This document shows positions 1-5,737 of a stretch of 5,737 nucleotides of DNA, piece by piece. The stretch comes from Candidatus Thiosymbion ectosymbiont of Robbea hypermnestra (GTDB taxonomy: Bacteria; Pseudomonadota; Gammaproteobacteria; Chromatiales; Chromatiaceae). Within the stretch, counting starts at the first letter, position 1. Every line of letters begins with the position of its first letter. The notes beneath the pieces are model-generated. The model did not search any database. It was given only the letters and a program-made list of their open reading frames with translations, and was not told the origin of the DNA. Location of the stretch: the NCBI GenBank assembly GCA_020443945.1, contig JAIZWN010000524.1, positions 1-5,737 on the forward strand, given 5' to 3'. The position numbers and the translations under genes were made by a program.

Positions 1-114
1 CTGGCAACGGCAGATTCCGGGGTCCCACCCGGAATGACGGTGCGGTGGCGCCGGCAACGCCCAGAGCCGTCCGAGACCACGGCAGAATTCTTCGTGGCTT
101 GGTGTGAGAACACT
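1..114. repeat. Right part of a dispersed repeat with terminal inverted repeat (copy 1, truncated by window start)
   Basis: Positions 1-74 match 5664-5737 in the same orientation with one substitution (C at 62, A at 5725). The copy continues to a recognisable end at 90-114, whose reverse complement reads AGTGTTCTCA followed directly by CACCAAGCCACGAAG. The same two blocks occur in direct sense at 5452-5461 and 5477-5491, so 90-114 is the right terminal inverted repeat of the element whose left end is at 5452. It ends 88 bp before the icd stop codon. No coding potential is evident. The left part of this copy lies outside the window, so its length and any target-site duplication cannot be seen. 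That this is a mobile non-autonomous element is inference; the repeat and the inverted ends are directly visible. Confidence 0.8.
14..35. repeat. dRS3-like palindrome inside repeat copy 1
   Basis: A perfect 8-bp inverted repeat, ATTCCGGG and CCCGGAAT, separated by the six bases GTCCCA. The layout resembles the ATTCC...GGAAT palindromes dispersed in many proteobacterial genomes, such as the neisserial dRS3 repeat, though the sequence is not identical to it. The same palindrome recurs at 5677-5698 in the second copy. Function unknown; it may simply be the most conserved core of the repeat. Confidence 0.6.
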
Positions 115-202
115 GAAGGTGGTGACCCACCGACAAGTGTATGGGTTTGCTGCATTTGATTTTCGGGGGATTCGGTCAATTGAGAACGCCCCCTAGGCAT
201 GG

Positions 203-1459
<1,257 letters not shown>

Positions 1460-1492
1460 TTGGGTTCTTCGCTGTTGCCGAAAGGTCTTATG

Positions 1493-1501
1493 AGTTTAGC
1501 A
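1493..1501 (-). promoter_or_regulatory. Candidate extended -10 promoter element for icd
   Basis: On the minus strand the intergenic region reads TGCTAAACT, an extended -10 (TGN plus TAAACT) about 34 bases upstream of the icd start. No good -35 hexamer lies 16-18 bases further upstream, which is tolerated by extended -10 promoters. Motif matching only; a different start site is quite possible. Confidence 0.3.
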
Positions 1502-1592
1502 TCCCGCCCCTGATCTGCGTATGGCGCCGGCAGAAAGGCCAGGGTGGGCGCGGATCGATTTCTTTACCGAACGACAGGTTACTGCAAGTTCC

Positions 1593-2705
1593 ATGCCCCG
1601 GAATATCCCAATCTCGTTGTCACGGGCCACCGTCATGGTCGGGCTGTCCGGGGGGGTAGACTCCTCGGTCGCCGCCCTTTTGTTGCTGGAACAGGGCTAT
1701 CGGGTCGAGGGTCTGTTCATGAAGAACTGGGAGGAGGACGATACCGCCGATTATTGCGCCGCCGCCGCGGATCTGGAAGACGCCGGCCAGGTCGCCCACC
1801 GGCTCGGCATCCCTCTGCACAAGGTCAACTTCGCGACGGAATACTGGGACCGGGTATTCTCCTTATTCCTCGCCGAGTACCGTGCCGCCCGCACGCCGAA
1901 CCCGGATATCCTGTGCAATCGGGAAATCAAGTTCCGCGCCTTTCTGGACCATGCCTCGGACCTGGGCGCCGCGTGTATCGCCACCGGCCACTATGCCCGC
2001 CTGGCCCATGACCATGCGGGTTATCACCTCAGGCTTGCGGCGGACCAGGAGAAGGATCAGACCTATTTCCTGTACCTGCTCGGACAGCACCAGCTCGCAC
2101 GCTGCCGGTTTCCCCTCGGTGATCTGCGCAAGACCCAGGTCCGGGCGCTCGCCCGCCGCGCCGGTCTGCCGACGGCCGAGAAGAAGGACAGCACGGGCAT
2201 CTGCTTTATCGGCGAGCGCCGATTCCGTGACTTCCTGGCCCGCTATCTGCCCCCCGATCCGGGGCCGATCGAAACCCCGGAAGGCAAGGTGATCGGTGAG
2301 CACCAGGGTCTGGCCTATTACACCATCGGCCAGCGCCGGGGCCTGGGCATCGGCGGCGTCGCGGGCCAGGCGGAGGCGCCCTGGTTCGTCGCCCGCAAGG
2401 AGCCTGCCCGCAACGCCTTGATCCTGGCCCAGGGCCAGGACCATCCGTTGCTCATGAGCCGGGGCCTGGATGGCGGCCCCCCCCACTGGATCGCCGCCGA
2501 ACCGCCCGCGGCGCCATTCGACTGCCGCCTGCGGCTACGTCACCGCCAGACCCTTCAGGACTGTAGCCTCATCGAGCTGCGGGACGATTTCTGTCGGGTC
2601 CGTTTCGCGCGCCCCCAACGCGCCGTCACTCCGGGCCAGGCCGCGGTATTCTATCGGGACGGGGAATGCCTCGGCGGTGCCGTCATCGAACGGGCATGGG
2701 CTTGA
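1593..2705 (+). CDS. mnmA: tRNA-specific 2-thiouridylase MnmA
   Basis: Cytosolic enzyme that 2-thiolates the wobble uridine (U34) of tRNA-Glu, -Gln and -Lys, with ATP activation of the base and sulfur delivered as a persulfide, by the Tus relay in E. coli. From the ATG at 1593 the product is 370 residues (E. coli MnmA has 368). The N-terminal PP-loop ATP pyrophosphatase motif SGGVDSS is at residues 19-25, followed by the family block LFMKNWEEDD at 41-50. The two catalytic cysteines are C108 in TPNPDILCN and C204 in DSTGICFIGER. The central region with EHQGL and TIGQRRGLGIGG (235-255) and the C-terminal beta-barrel ending AVTPGQAAVFY...CLGGAVIE complete the fold. An in-frame ATG at 1521 would add 24 residues not expected for the family; an ATG at 1635 would leave too little before the PP-loop. 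The 1593 start has only a distant AGG (1575-1577), so the start is reasonable but not proven by its ribosome-binding site. The gene is divergent from icd and convergent with porin A; no hflD or purB follows it. Confidence 0.96.
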   Translation: MPRNIPISLSRATVMVGLSGGVDSSVAALLLLEQGYRVEGLFMKNWEEDDTADYCAAAADLEDAGQVAHRLGIPLHKVNFATEYWDRVFSLFLAEYRAARTPNPDILCNREIKFRAFLDHASDLGAACIATGHYARLAHDHAGYHLRLAADQEKDQTYFLYLLGQHQLARCRFPLGDLRKTQVRALARRAGLPTAEKKDSTGICFIGERRFRDFLARYLPPDPGPIETPEGKVIGEHQGLAYYTIGQRRGLGIGGVAGQAEAPWFVARKEPARNALILAQGQDHPLLMSRGLDGGPPHWIAAEPPAAPFDCRLRLRHRQTLQDCSLIELRDDFCRVRFARPQRAVTPGQAAVFYRDGECLGGAVIERAWA

Positions 2706-2743
2706 GCCGCAAAGAACGCGGAGGTGGTGTCTCAGCTTTGTGG
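2706..2743. repeat. Short imperfect inverted repeat after mnmA, possible relic of the dispersed repeat family
   Basis: CCGCAAAG at 2707-2714 and CTTTGTGG at 2736-2743 form an 8-bp inverted repeat with one G-T pair and a 21-base spacer, immediately after the mnmA stop codon. The arms resemble GCCACAAAG in the left terminal repeat at 5483-5491. It lacks a T-run, so it is a poor Rho-independent terminator for mnmA. It may be a decayed fragment of the same repeat family or chance. Confidence 0.3.
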
Positions 2744-2763
2744 TTTCCGGGATTCACTACACG

Positions 2764-2790
2764 AAAAAACGGAGCCCGCAGGCCCCGTTT
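2764..2790 (-). terminator. Rho-independent terminator of porin A
   Basis: On the minus strand a 10-bp stem, AAACGGGGCC with GGCTCCGTTT (one G-U pair), closes on the tetraloop UGCG of the stable cUNCGg class and runs into six T residues, 23 bases past the porin A stop codon. The mnmA transcript arrives from the other side. Read that way the stem has one A-C mismatch and only three Ts follow it, so it would be a weak terminator for mnmA. Confidence 0.85.
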
Positions 2791-2798
2791 CTCCACAC

Positions 2799-2815
2799 GA
2801 GACGAATCCCGTCTC
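2799..2815 (-). other. Hairpin overlapping the porin A stop codon
   Basis: GAGACG (minus strand, 2815-2810) and CGTCTC (2804-2799) form a perfect 6-bp stem with a five-base loop. The stem includes the last two bases of the TGA stop codon. It lies just ahead of the terminator hairpin. Porin B has a stop-codon hairpin at the equivalent place made of different bases. A role in mRNA 3'-end protection or termination is inference. Confidence 0.45.
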
Positions 2816-3926
2816 AGAAATCGTGGATCATGCCGAGCGAGAAGCCGTTCCAATCCCCCAGGTTCTTGGTGGTGTTGGTGTTGTCCACATCGACATCGGT
2901 ATACAGGGCATAGGCCTTGGTGCGCTTGGTGAAGCTGTGGTCGATACCGATGGCCCAGCTCGTGTTGGTCTGGGTATCGGCTCCCAGAGTCAGGTTTCCC
3001 GCGGCCACGCTCTGGAAATCGGTCATATCCGGGTCTTTCTGGCCGTACATGCCTTTGAGCATACTGCTTCCGAACTCATAACCCGCCTGGACCTGCCACA
3101 ACTCGACGTCATTGTCCTTCAGGAAATCGAAGTTTTTCTGCTTTTCGTAGATTCCGCTCAGGTGGAGGCCATTCAAATCCCGAATACCCAGACCGAAGCG
3201 CATCACCTTGGCGGACTTCTTGGAGGTGACGCTGCTCGAGGAAAGCTCGCTGGTCGTCAGCTGATAAGCGGCGCTGCCATACCAGGGGCCACTCTCATAG
3301 GTGGCCGCGAGGGAAAAGGCCTGGGTCAAACCGTCCGAAAGGAGGTTCCTGGTATCGCTATCGATCGTGCTCGCGCCACCGGGAACGAAGGCGGTGGCAA
3401 GCTTGACCCCGCCGATGTCGGAGATGTAGGTGATGATGTTGTCGGCACGGACATCATTGAAGCCGAGAGTGCCTTGGTAGTCGGCCATCCGGTCGTCGAA
3501 CAGATCCAACTTACTGGTGGAGCTCTTGAGCGGGGTATCGTGACGGCCGATCAGGAGGGTGCCGGCCGAGCCCTGCACGCCGACATAGCTGTTGCGCATC
3601 GTGATCGTGCCCTGCTCGCCGTTGTCGAGGTCGTAGTCCTCTTCGTTGGCCATGGGTATGCCGAACTCGATCTGGTAGATAGCCTTCAGACCACTGCCGA
3701 AGTCCTCGGAACCCCTGACGCCGAGGCGGCTGGCGCGGCTATTGCCTCGGCCGTTTCTCCCCTTGCTCAGAGTCCACCCCGTGTGATGCGTACCGGTTCC
3801 GTTCCGGTATTGGTCGAAATAGTCGATGCTCACATGGGCCTTGCCATAAAAGTTGGCGTCGGCCAGGACCGCTGTCGGAGCGGCGATGGCGGCCGCGACC
3901 GCCAGAGAGAGGAGTTTTTTGTTCAT
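2814..3926 (-). CDS. Gram-negative outer-membrane porin (porin A of a tandem pair)
   Basis: Predicted 370-residue outer-membrane beta-barrel porin of the Gram-negative general diffusion type (Porin_4-like), normally a trimer passing small hydrophilic solutes. Residues 1-22 are a Sec signal peptide: basic MNKK, hydrophobic Ala-rich core, and cleavage probably after VLA at 20-22. The mature chain opens with the first-strand signature FYGKAHVSIDY (26-36), then SRASRLGVRGSEDFGSGLKAIYQIEFG, and a likely constriction-loop region GRHDTPLKSSTSKLDLFDDRMADY at 127-150. Alternating beta-strand patterns continue to a C-terminal Phe (GMIHDF), the signal read by the BAM machinery. The start at 3926 puts the signal peptide first; an upstream in-frame ATG at 3965 would add 13 residues ahead of it. 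AGAGA (3932-3936) is a modest ribosome-binding site. It is clearly paralogous to porin B (most residues identical by eye). It has a longer loop at about 301-320 and a shorter one near 55-61. Pore selectivity cannot be predicted, so no gene symbol is given. Confidence 0.93.
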   Translation of the reverse strand: MNKKLLSLAVAAAIAAPTAVLADANFYGKAHVSIDYFDQYRNGTGTHHTGWTLSKGRNGRGNSRASRLGVRGSEDFGSGLKAIYQIEFGIPMANEEDYDLDNGEQGTITMRNSYVGVQGSAGTLLIGRHDTPLKSSTSKLDLFDDRMADYQGTLGFNDVRADNIITYISDIGGVKLATAFVPGGASTIDSDTRNLLSDGLTQAFSLAATYESGPWYGSAAYQLTTSELSSSSVTSKKSAKVMRFGLGIRDLNGLHLSGIYEKQKNFDFLKDNDVELWQVQAGYEFGSSMLKGMYGQKDPDMTDFQSVAAGNLTLGADTQTNTSWAIGIDHSFTKRTKAYALYTDVDVDNTNTTKNLGDWNGFSLGMIHDF

Positions 3927-3995
3927 TGGATTCTCTACTGTTGCTGATTCACCAAAATTACGCAAAAACGAGACGGAATTACGCCTCCAGCAAGG

Positions 3996-4024
3996 ATACT
4001 AGTCCTCTAAACAATGTTTTGCAA
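3996..4024 (-). promoter_or_regulatory. Candidate sigma-70 promoter of porin A
   Basis: On the minus strand TTGCAA (4019-4024) and TAGTAT (3996-4001) are separated by exactly 17 bases, a good match to the -35 and -10 consensus. The implied transcript starts near 3989 and has a leader of about 60 nt before the ATG at 3926. Porin B has a related arrangement, TTGCAT followed 17 bases later by TATCCT. Predicted from motifs only. Confidence 0.55.
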
Positions 4025-4074
4025 CGATTGTTTCAGGAAACACACAAATAATATCTGTTGCTTTTTAGGGACAA
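4021..4074 (-). promoter_or_regulatory. Conserved upstream block of porin A with GCAAC half-sites
   Basis: The segment 4047-4074 (minus strand TTGTCCC, one variable base, then AAAAGCAACAGAT and TATT) is nearly identical to 5373-5399 upstream of porin B. It contains GCAACAG at 4055-4061. A looser inverted partner, TCGTTGC (minus strand), lies at 4021-4027 and overlaps the proposed -35. A third GCAACAG lies at 3938-3944 in the leader, just before the ribosome-binding site. Conservation between paralogous promoters in otherwise diverged DNA suggests a shared regulator site or upstream element; the regulator is unknown. Confidence 0.45.
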
Positions 4075-4104
4075 ATCAATCCGGGGCTTTTGTGATCTGT
4101 GGGC

Positions 4105-4133
4105 AAAAAAAACGGGGCCCGTAGACCCCGTTT
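4105..4133 (-). terminator. Rho-independent terminator of porin B
   Basis: On the minus strand a 10-bp stem, AAACGGGGTC with GGCCCCGTTT (one G-U pair), closes on a UACG tetraloop of the cUNCGg class and ends in eight Ts. It starts 24 bases past the porin B stop codon and lies upstream of the porin A promoter, so it separates the two porins into independent transcripts. It is clearly homologous to the terminator at 2764-2790. Confidence 0.9.
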
Positions 4134-4140
4134 CTTCATG

Positions 4141-4160
4141 TAAGGCGGATTTCCGACTTA
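4141..4160 (-). other. Hairpin containing the porin B stop codon
   Basis: On the minus strand the 20 bases starting at the TAA stop codon can fold on themselves: TAAG pairs with CTTA, CGG pairs with CCG inside a single T-C mismatch, and AAAT closes the loop. It sits 7 bases before the terminator stem, like the stop-codon hairpin of porin A, but with different paired bases. Function is inferred only from this parallel. Confidence 0.4.
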
Positions 4161-5276
4161 GAAGTCGTGGATTACACCGAGCGAAAAGCCTGACCAGTCG
4201 TTCAGGTTCTTGTCGGCATTATTGTCCGTATCGACCTCGGTATAGAGGGCATAGAGCGTGGTGCGCTTGGTGAAGCTGTGGTCGATGCCGATGGCCCAGC
4301 TATCCCTGTCCAGATTATCCCTGACACCGGAATTCGGATCCAAGTCGTACTGGCCGTACATACCTTTGACCATGGTATTGCCGAACTTATAGCCGGCCTG
4401 GATCTGCCACAGATCCGCGTCATTGTTCTTCGTGAAACCGACGCTTTCCTGCTTCTCGTAGAGTCCAGTCAGGTAGAGGCCGTTCCAATCCCGGATGCCC
4501 GCGCCGAGGCGCAAGGTCTCGAAGTCTTCCTCGTTGGGATCATTGGAAGTCCCGGAAAGCTCTTTGGCCTGCGTCTCGTAAGCGACGCTGCCATACCAGG
4601 GACCATTTTTATAGATGGCGGCAAGGGAATAGCCCTCGGCCAGGCCGTCCGCCTCGAGGTTCTGGGTGTCGCTGCTCAACTGACTCGTACCACCGGGTAT
4701 GATGGCCGCGGCAAACTGGAACCCGCCGGCGAAATCGGGGCTGATGTAGGTGATGGTGTTGTCGGCACGGACATCATTGAAGCCGAGGGTGCCCGCGTAG
4801 TCGGCCATCCGGTCGTTGAACAGATCCAGCTTGCTGGTGGAGATCTTCAGCGGGGTGTCGTGGCGACCGATCAGGAAGGTACCGAAATCGCCCTGCAGGC
4901 CGACATAGCTGTTACGCATCTTGATCGTGCCCTGCTCGCCGTTGTTGAGATCATAGTCGTTCTCGTTGGCCAGGGGTACGCCGAACTCGATCTGATAGAT
5001 GGCCTTCAGACCACTGCCGAGGTCCTCGGAACCTCTGACGCCGATGCGGCTGGCGCGCTCATTGCCTCGGCCGGAGAAGTTACCGCTGCCGGCATTCCTC
5101 TGGCCCCGGCTCAAACCCCAACCCGTGTGACGTACGGTAGAGTTCCCGGATGTGTAGTATTGGTCGGTGTAGTCGATACTCACATGGGCCTTGCCGTAAA
5201 GGGTGGCATCGGCCAGAACCGCTGTCGGGGCGGCGGTGGCGGCCGCGATCGCCAGAGAGAGAAGCTTTTTGTTCAT
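4158..5276 (-). CDS. Gram-negative outer-membrane porin (porin B of a tandem pair)
   Basis: Predicted 372-residue outer-membrane porin, paralogue of porin A. Residues 1-22 are a Sec signal peptide nearly identical to that of porin A (MNKKLLSLAIAAATAAPTAVLA). The mature protein begins DATLYGKAHVSIDY and carries the shared blocks RASRIGVRGSEDLGSGLKAIYQIEFG (74-99), GRHDTPLKISTSKLDLF (137-153), GTLGFNDVRADNTITYIS and WAIGIDHSFTKRT. It ends GVIHDF, with the terminal Phe typical of BAM-assembled barrels. Differences from porin A cluster in likely surface loops: about ten extra residues near 59-70 (Gly/Asn/Arg-rich) and a shorter loop near 311-325. The start at 5276 has a good Shine-Dalgarno GGAG at 5285-5288 with 8-base spacing. 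This argues against the ATG at 5420, which would bury the signal peptide behind 48 residues. The gene is monocistronic, with its own promoter and terminator. Solute preference is unknown. Confidence 0.93.
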   Translation of the reverse strand: MNKKLLSLAIAAATAAPTAVLADATLYGKAHVSIDYTDQYYTSGNSTVRHTGWGLSRGQRNAGSGNFSGRGNERASRIGVRGSEDLGSGLKAIYQIEFGVPLANENDYDLNNGEQGTIKMRNSYVGLQGDFGTFLIGRHDTPLKISTSKLDLFNDRMADYAGTLGFNDVRADNTITYISPDFAGGFQFAAAIIPGGTSQLSSDTQNLEADGLAEGYSLAAIYKNGPWYGSVAYETQAKELSGTSNDPNEEDFETLRLGAGIRDWNGLYLTGLYEKQESVGFTKNNDADLWQIQAGYKFGNTMVKGMYGQYDLDPNSGVRDNLDRDSWAIGIDHSFTKRTTLYALYTEVDTDNNADKNLNDWSGFSLGVIHDF

Positions 5277-5284
5277 GGTGTTTT

Positions 5285-5288
5285 CTCC
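5285..5288 (-). promoter_or_regulatory. Ribosome-binding site fixing the porin B start
   Basis: GGAG on the minus strand lies 8 bases upstream of the ATG at 5274-5276. It supports the signal-peptide start over the longer upstream ATG. The aligned position in porin A reads AGAG, a weaker site. Confidence 0.7.
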
Positions 5289-5329
5289 ACTGTGACAAAA
5301 ATAAGACGTAACTGCGATGTGCGGAGGGA

Positions 5330-5358
5330 AGGATAGACCGTCGAACGATATTATGCAA
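5330..5358 (-). promoter_or_regulatory. Candidate sigma-70 promoter of porin B
   Basis: On the minus strand TTGCAT (5353-5358) and TATCCT (5330-5335) are 17 bases apart, matching the arrangement of the porin A promoter, with a predicted leader of about 47 nt. An alternative -10 is TAATAT at 5347-5352, but no good -35 sits at the right distance from it. Both readings rest on motif match only. Confidence 0.45.
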
Positions 5359-5399
5359 CAGTTTTCTCTCAAAAATAATCTGTTGCTTTTTGGGGACAA
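5355..5399 (-). promoter_or_regulatory. Conserved upstream block of porin B with perfect GCAACAG/CTGTTGC inverted repeat
   Basis: Positions 5373-5399 share TTGTCCC and AAAAAGCAACAGAT with the porin A upstream region. In porin B the GCAACAG at 5380-5386 has a perfect inverted partner, CTGTTGC, at 5355-5361 (minus-strand reading) across 18 bases. The proximal half overlaps the proposed -35 hexamer. That geometry suits a repressor operator or a two-site regulator. The regulator cannot be identified from this window. Confidence 0.45.
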
Positions 5400-5451
5400 C
5401 AAGACCCGGCGAGGGGGCAATAGACCCGGGCCTCACGACAATATACTAGCG

Positions 5452-5491
5452 AGTGTTCTCAATTCTCACACAAAGACACCAAGCCACAAAG
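5452..5491. repeat. Left terminal inverted repeat of the element, with a 15-bp internal insertion
   Basis: AGTGTTCTCA (5452-5461) and CACCAAGCCACAAAG (5477-5491) match the inverted right end at 90-114 at 24 of 25 positions. The 15 bases between them (5462-5476) have no counterpart at the right end. They repeat nearby sequence (TTCTCA, ACAC, AAAG), which suggests a local slippage duplication. Confidence 0.75.
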
Positions 5492-5529
5492 GGATCGTGG
5501 GTCATGGGTAAGGCGCCTGTTGGCCGTTA

Positions 5530-5550
5530 TTCCGGCAGGGATTGCCGGAA
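5530..5550. repeat. Hairpin within the dispersed repeat
   Basis: TTCCGGCA and TGCCGGAA form a perfect 8-bp stem around the five-base loop GGGAT. Together with the palindrome at 5677-5698 it gives the element at least two strong stem-loops. No T-run follows, so it is not a typical terminator. Confidence 0.5.
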
Positions 5551-5663
5551 CCTAGGTGCCAGGGATGGCCAGTCACCGGAACCTGTGGGGTCCAACGTTT
5601 GCACCCTCTGCGCGGAGGCCCGCAACCACACGGCTCTCGATTGGAGGCCTCGGGTCGCCGTCC

Positions 5664-5737
5664 CTGGCAACGGCAGATTCCGGGGTCCCACCCGGAATGA
5701 CGGTGCGGTGGCGCCGGCAACGCCAAGAGCCGTCCGA
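5664..5737 (+). repeat. 74-bp segment directly repeated at window start
   Basis: Matches positions 1-74 at 73 of 74 bases in the same orientation and includes the dRS3-like palindrome ATTCCGGG/CCCGGAAT at 5677-5698. Both copies are cut by the window edges, so 74 bp is only the jointly visible part of a longer repeat, not its true length. Confidence 0.95.

Larger units (their letters stand above)
5452..5737. repeat. Left and central part of the dispersed repeat (copy 2, truncated by window end)
   Basis: This is most of the gene-free stretch 5277-5737. The left end at 5452-5491 carries AGTGTTCTCA and CACCAAGCCACAAAG, the inverse of the right end of copy 1 at 90-114, here split by 15 extra bases (5462-5476). 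The interior has two hairpins (5530-5550 and 5677-5698) and the 74-bp segment shared with the window start (5664-5737). Joining this part to 75-114 predicts an element of about 326 bp with imperfect terminal inverted repeats and no open frame that looks coding. The minus frame at 5502-5726 has no recognisable protein features. The structure is like a MITE or other structured intergenic repeat; mobility and the identity of any helper transposase are not visible. Confidence 0.75.

Noticed and set aside
118..131. GGTGG/CCACC hairpin downstream of icd as a terminator
   Set aside because: The stem is only 5 bp and no T-run follows on the minus strand. No convincing icd terminator was found between the stop codon and the repeat.
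1521..1592. N-terminal extension of MnmA from an upstream ATG
   Set aside because: The 24 extra residues are not expected in the family, no Shine-Dalgarno precedes the ATG at 1521, and the 1593 start gives the usual length.
2724..3947. 407-codon open frame on plus, opposite porin A
   Set aside because: Antisense to a complete porin. The translation is Gly/Val/Ile/Asp-rich without signal peptide or motifs. It resembles the frame opposite porin B only because the porins are paralogues, so the resemblance is not independent evidence of coding.
4278..5336. 352-codon open frame on plus, opposite porin B
   Set aside because: Same reasoning as for porin A: an antisense shadow of a conserved gene with no start context or domain.
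5277..5420. N-terminal extension of porin B from the ATG at 5420
   Set aside because: It would place 48 residues before a clear signal peptide and translate through the predicted promoter; the GGAG at 5285-5288 supports the start at 5276.
5402..5429. AGACCCGG repeated at 5402 and 5422 upstream of porin B
   Set aside because: Two 8-bp copies in GC-rich DNA are easily due to chance and have no counterpart upstream of porin A.
5545..5649. Short recurring words in the terminal repeat (CCGGAACCT at 5545 and 5576; GGAGGCC at 5614 and 5643), considered as a CRISPR-like array
   Set aside because: The repeated words are only 7-9 bp, occur twice each and have no regular spacer pattern; there are no cas genes.
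5502..5726. 74-codon open frame on minus in the terminal repeat
   Set aside because: Pro/Arg/Gly/Cys-rich translation with no motif, no ribosome-binding site and hairpin-rich repeat DNA; it also runs into the 74-bp repeated segment. Not convincing as a gene.

Overview
The window is a piece of chromosome from a Gram-negative bacterium, most likely a gammaproteobacterium. The evidence is an E. coli-type NADP-dependent isocitrate dehydrogenase and a gammaproteobacterial-type MnmA, both close to their E. coli homologues along their full length, plus two signal-peptide-bearing outer-membrane porins ending in a C-terminal Phe. The coding DNA is GC-rich and the porin promoter regions are distinctly AT-richer. 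Genus cannot be read from the sequence; the porin style would suit an environmental lineage such as Chromatiales, but this is a guess.

Layout. Positions 1-114 hold the right part of a dispersed repeat. icd (203-1459, minus) and mnmA (1593-2705, plus) are divergent, sharing a 133-bp intergenic region. mnmA converges on two tandem paralogous porin genes, both on minus: porin A (2814-3926) and porin B (4158-5276). Each porin has its own promoter, leader and Rho-independent terminator, so they look like two monocistronic units rather than an operon. Positions 5277-5737 contain no gene: first the porin B leader and promoter, then from 5452 the left part of the same repeat seen at the window start.

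Function. icd (TCA cycle) and mnmA (tRNA wobble-uridine 2-thiolation) are housekeeping genes that also lie near each other in E. coli (icd, rluE, nudJ, mnmA, hflD, purB). Here rluE and nudJ are not between them, and hflD/purB do not follow mnmA; the porins occupy that place. The porins are general diffusion-type outer-membrane channels whose substrates cannot be read from sequence.

Most notable signals. First, positions 1-74 and 5664-5737 are a 73/74 identical direct repeat cut by both window edges. Joining the visible parts gives a roughly 326-bp element with 25-bp imperfect terminal inverted repeats, like a MITE or other non-autonomous repeat. Second, the two porin promoters share a conserved upstream block with GCAACAG/CTGTTGC half-sites, one of which overlaps the -35. 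Third, both porin mRNAs end in a stop-codon hairpin followed by a terminator with a UNCG tetraloop. I saw no defence system, CRISPR array, RNA gene or transposase gene.
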